From: Bacillota bacterium
GTDB taxonomy: Bacteria; Bacillota; UBA4882; UBA8346
Direction: 5' to 3'
Length of the DNA stretch: 7,591 nt
Assembly (NCBI GenBank): GCA_023402395.1
Contig: JAEYGI010000054.1
Coordinates: forward strand, 1 to 7,591
Positions 6,650 to 7,591 of the stretch are shown here, in pieces. The notes beneath the pieces were generated by a model that made no database searches, was not told where the DNA came from, and saw only the letters and a list, made by a program, of their open reading frames with translations. Position 1 is the stretch's first letter, and each line of letters starts with the position of its first letter. A program made the position numbers and the translations under genes.

Positions 6650-6736
6650 ATTGGAAACGGATTAACGGAAGAGATAGTCCGCCGGATCGAGGCGGGTACG
6701 TTTGAGTTGACGCTGGACGATGAGAGGCTGGATTAG
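6650..6736 (+). pseudogene. Possible C-terminal coding remnant
   Basis: Between a TGA (6647-6649) and a TAG (6734-6736) one frame reads TEEIVRRIEAGTFELTLDDE near its end, a composition and amphipathic pattern typical of real protein rather than chance. The only codon that could start it is ATT, with no SD. E-x-I-x-x-R-I-E-x-G-T-F/Y-E-x resembles the C-terminus of FlgM-type anti-sigma factors, but 28 residues are too few to be sure. It may be a decayed gene end or coincidence. Confidence 0.2.
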
Positions 6737-6788
6737 AAGGGAACACGACGAAGCGCCGGAGCTGGGATGCTGGTACTCGGATCCTGCC

Positions 6789-7016
6789 TCAGGCTTCAAA
6801 GAACTCGGTTTTGGGGTTGAATTGCTTGGAGTCTTCGGCGATGCGGGCCCGGTTGGTCTGATAGTAACGGTTCACCAGCCGGTCCAACTCGATGCTGGCG
6901 GCCAGGACGGCGGGATCGGTGAAGCCGCGGGTTTTCCAAAGGGTCTGAAGCCGGTCGCGGCTGGCGTCGATCTGCTGCTTGAGGGTGGGTTCGGTTTTGA
7001 AGAATGGTTGCGACAT
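6789..7016 (-). CDS. Spo0E-like aspartyl-phosphate phosphatase
   Basis: A small cytoplasmic protein of 75 aa. Residues about 12-52 fit the Spo0E family (PF09388): LKQQIDASRDRLQTLW, then RGFTDPAVLAAS and the signature S-x-E-L-D in SIELDRLVNRYY. Family members are two-helix proteins that dephosphorylate Spo0A~P and so delay sporulation; the Asp of S-x-E-L-D is functionally important in known members. B. subtilis YnzD and YisI are of similar size. ATG 7016 is the only start before the first helix. The SD is poor (only TTAAG-like bases just upstream), which suggests low or regulated translation. The gene is transcribed toward the ABC operon and has its own promoter at 7147-7176. A 25-residue tail (ARIAEDSKQFNPKTEFFEA end) follows the family domain. 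Function is inferred by motif only. Confidence 0.85.
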   Translation of the reverse strand: MSQPFFKTEPTLKQQIDASRDRLQTLWKTRGFTDPAVLAASIELDRLVNRYYQTNRARIAEDSKQFNPKTEFFEA

Positions 7017-7051
7017 GTCTTAATTATCTTTCATCAGAAATAATGATTTAG

Positions 7052-7065
7052 AAAAAACGTTTTTT
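7052..7065. promoter_or_regulatory. 14-bp perfect palindrome in the Spo0E-like gene leader
   Basis: AAAAAACGTTTTTT is self-complementary with a central ACGT and lies about 75-90 nt downstream of the predicted transcription start. A LacI/CcpA-family operator often has a central CG in such a palindrome, though the cre consensus TGNAANCGNWNNCA is not met at its ends. Operator, roadblock or chance. Confidence 0.3.
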
Positions 7066-7146
7066 GGAAAAGTTTATTCCTATGGGATTTGCTGTGGAGT
7101 TTGGATAATTTTTCAGTGTGTGGCAGAATTGATCAATTTTGACTTA

Positions 7147-7176
7147 ATTATATTTTCTTTTGGGATCAATTGTCAA
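7147..7176 (-). promoter_or_regulatory. Sigma-A promoter of the Spo0E-like gene
   Basis: On the minus strand an exact TTGACA (7171-7176) and an exact TATAAT (7147-7152) are 18 nt apart. Transcription would start near 7140, leaving a leader of about 125 nt before ATG 7016. No clear Spo0A box or sigma-H pattern was found, so vegetative expression is likely. Confidence 0.82.
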
Positions 7177-7467
7177 GGGAATGCAAGTATTGATACCTTT
7201 AGTGAAGTTTTGAGGGGAACGGGACCACTGAGCCGTTAAACCCGCCAACCCGGTGAGTCCCGATGGATCCCGGTTTAAATTGAATTTTCGTAATTGGAAA
7301 AGCGGCTGCAACCGATTCGGAACGCAGCTACAAGTGGGTACGAAGTTGCCGCAACCGGAGCGGGGACCGCTTCCGGACGAAAAATTCCCGCCCCTTTTGG
7401 AGCTGGACCGGCTCCGGTTGAGGGAAGAGCCGCTTCATCGGGAGCAGGGGCCGCTTCAGATCGAAAT
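7177..7467. other. GC-rich stretch with degenerate repeats, no recognised gene
   Basis: Between the Spo0E-like promoter and the IS256-family element no ORF has both a plausible start signal and a recognisable product. The plus-strand frame from 7294 (62 codons, rich in A, G, S, T and P) has no SD and runs into the IS end, and another frame from 7253 likewise. The second half is built from variants of a GGAGC..GG..CCGCTTC motif. It may be a degraded gene cut by the IS. Confidence 0.45.
7357..7459. repeat. Cluster of degenerate, hairpin-forming GGAGC/CCGCTTC units
   Basis: GGAGCGGGGACCGCTTCCG (from 7357) and GGAGCAGGGGCCGCTTCAG (from 7441) agree at 16 of 19 positions. Between them are GGAGCTGGACCGGCTCC (from 7400) and AGAGCCGCTTCAT (from 7427). 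Each of the larger units can fold on itself (GGAGC with GCTCC or its variant). Spacing is irregular, so it is not a CRISPR array. Confidence 0.35.
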
Positions 7468-7492
7468 GGGTGTGTAAAATAAAATGTGTAAA

Positions 7493-7518
7493 CTCCTTGC
7501 CGATAAAAAAGTAAGGAG
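7493..7518 (+). promoter_or_regulatory. Hairpin masking the ribosome binding site of the IS256-type transposase
   Basis: CTCCTT (7493-7498) is the exact complement of AAGGAG (7513-7518), the SD of the transposase, with a 14-nt loop. RNA starting upstream of 7493, including read-through from outside, can pair off the whole SD. This is inferred from complementarity. Confidence 0.5.
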
Positions 7519-7528
7519 AGAAAAAGAA

Positions 7529-7591
7529 ATGGGAATCGATAAAAAAGAACTAAAAGAAATCGTAAAAGAAAAAGGGCTAAAGACCGTTGAA
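7529..7591 (+). CDS. IS256-family (mutator-type) transposase, N-terminal fragment
   Basis: Only 21 codons are inside the window; the frame is open at the right edge. MGIDKKELKEIVKEKGLKT matches the usual opening of IS256-family DDE transposases (short basic helix, then K-G-L/I-K-T-V-E-D before the conserved LLKDLTKEVIE region expected next). The protein would catalyse cut-and-copy movement of the element. ATG 7529 is preceded by AAGGAG (7513-7518) at a 10-nt spacing. Its A-rich codons (AAA, GAA) differ clearly from the GC-rich genes to the left, consistent with a mobile origin. Confidence 0.72.
   Translation, partial: MGIDKKELKEIVKEKGLKTVE

Larger units (their letters stand above)
6531..6788. 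other. Gap between convergent genes, no convincing gene
   Basis: This stretch separates the ABC operon from the convergent Spo0E-like gene. It contains a branched hairpin (6560-6609) and a 28-codon open segment (6650-6736) that reads like protein but lacks a normal start. No SD-preceded ORF, tRNA or clear minus-strand terminator for the Spo0E-like gene was seen. Confidence 0.5.
7468..7591 (+). mobile_element. IS256-family insertion sequence, left end (partial)
   Basis: The sequence changes abruptly at about 7468 from GC-rich DNA to GGGTGTGTAAAATAAAATG, an AT-rich terminus of the kind found in IS256-family elements, followed by a transposase start. Two copies of TGTGTAAA (7471-7478 and 7485-7492), 14 nt apart, probably belong to the terminal repeat and transposase-binding region. 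The exact outer base is uncertain by a few nucleotides because the other end is outside the window. Confidence 0.7.

Noticed and set aside
6444..6746. 100-codon minus-strand frame downstream of the operon
   Set aside because: It crosses the operon terminator and the end of the permease gene, has no SD and no protein-like pattern.
6720..7043. 107-codon plus-strand frame over the Spo0E-like gene
   Set aside because: Antisense of a gene with a clear family signature and promoter; G-rich, low-complexity translation.
7357..7459. Repeats considered as a CRISPR array
   Set aside because: Units are short, variable and unevenly spaced, with no uniform spacers and no cas genes.

Overview
The window looks like chromosomal DNA from a spore-forming Firmicute of moderately high GC content. 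The best support is a Spo0E-type phosphatase gene, a YesN-type (response regulator plus AraC) regulator and a sugar ABC operon lacking its own ATPase, all with strong Shine-Dalgarno (SD) sites. The solute-binding protein has a signal peptide but no lipobox cysteine. That is unusual for a monoderm Firmicute and hints at a diderm lineage such as Limnochordia/Hydrogenispora-like bacteria; this placement is inference.

Layout: (1) 1-126 is the end of an IS3-family element whose transposase orfA reads leftward out of the window. (2) 127-1681 is a YesN-like response regulator that has lost its start and first beta strand to the IS insertion. (3) 1788-1824 is a strong intrinsic terminator. (4) 1843-3198 encodes an FAD-dependent oxidoreductase of the FAD_oxidored type. 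(5) 3321-6461 is a three-gene carbohydrate ABC importer (binding protein, UgpA/MalF-like permease, UgpE/MalG-like permease), closed by an intrinsic terminator at 6503-6527. (6) 6462-6788 has no convincing gene but holds a complex hairpin and a possible coding scrap. (7) 6789-7016 on the minus strand is a small Spo0E-like gene with a near-perfect sigma-A promoter at 7147-7176. (8) 7177-7467 is a GC-rich, degenerate-repeat stretch without a recognised gene. (9) 7468-7591 is the start of an IS256-family element, reading rightward.

Working together: genes 2-6 form a typical uptake locus in which a two-component regulator senses or controls a carbohydrate importer and an oxidoreductase may act on the imported compound. 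The partner histidine kinase would normally sit beside the regulator; it is not in the window and the IS element lies where it would be expected. The ATPase is also absent and is probably a shared MsmK/UgpC-type subunit encoded elsewhere. The substrate cannot be read from the sequence. I found no clearly new biological system. The most informative observations are the exact IS3/regulator junction, SD-masking hairpins in both IS leaders, the missing lipobox, and the structured intergenic elements.
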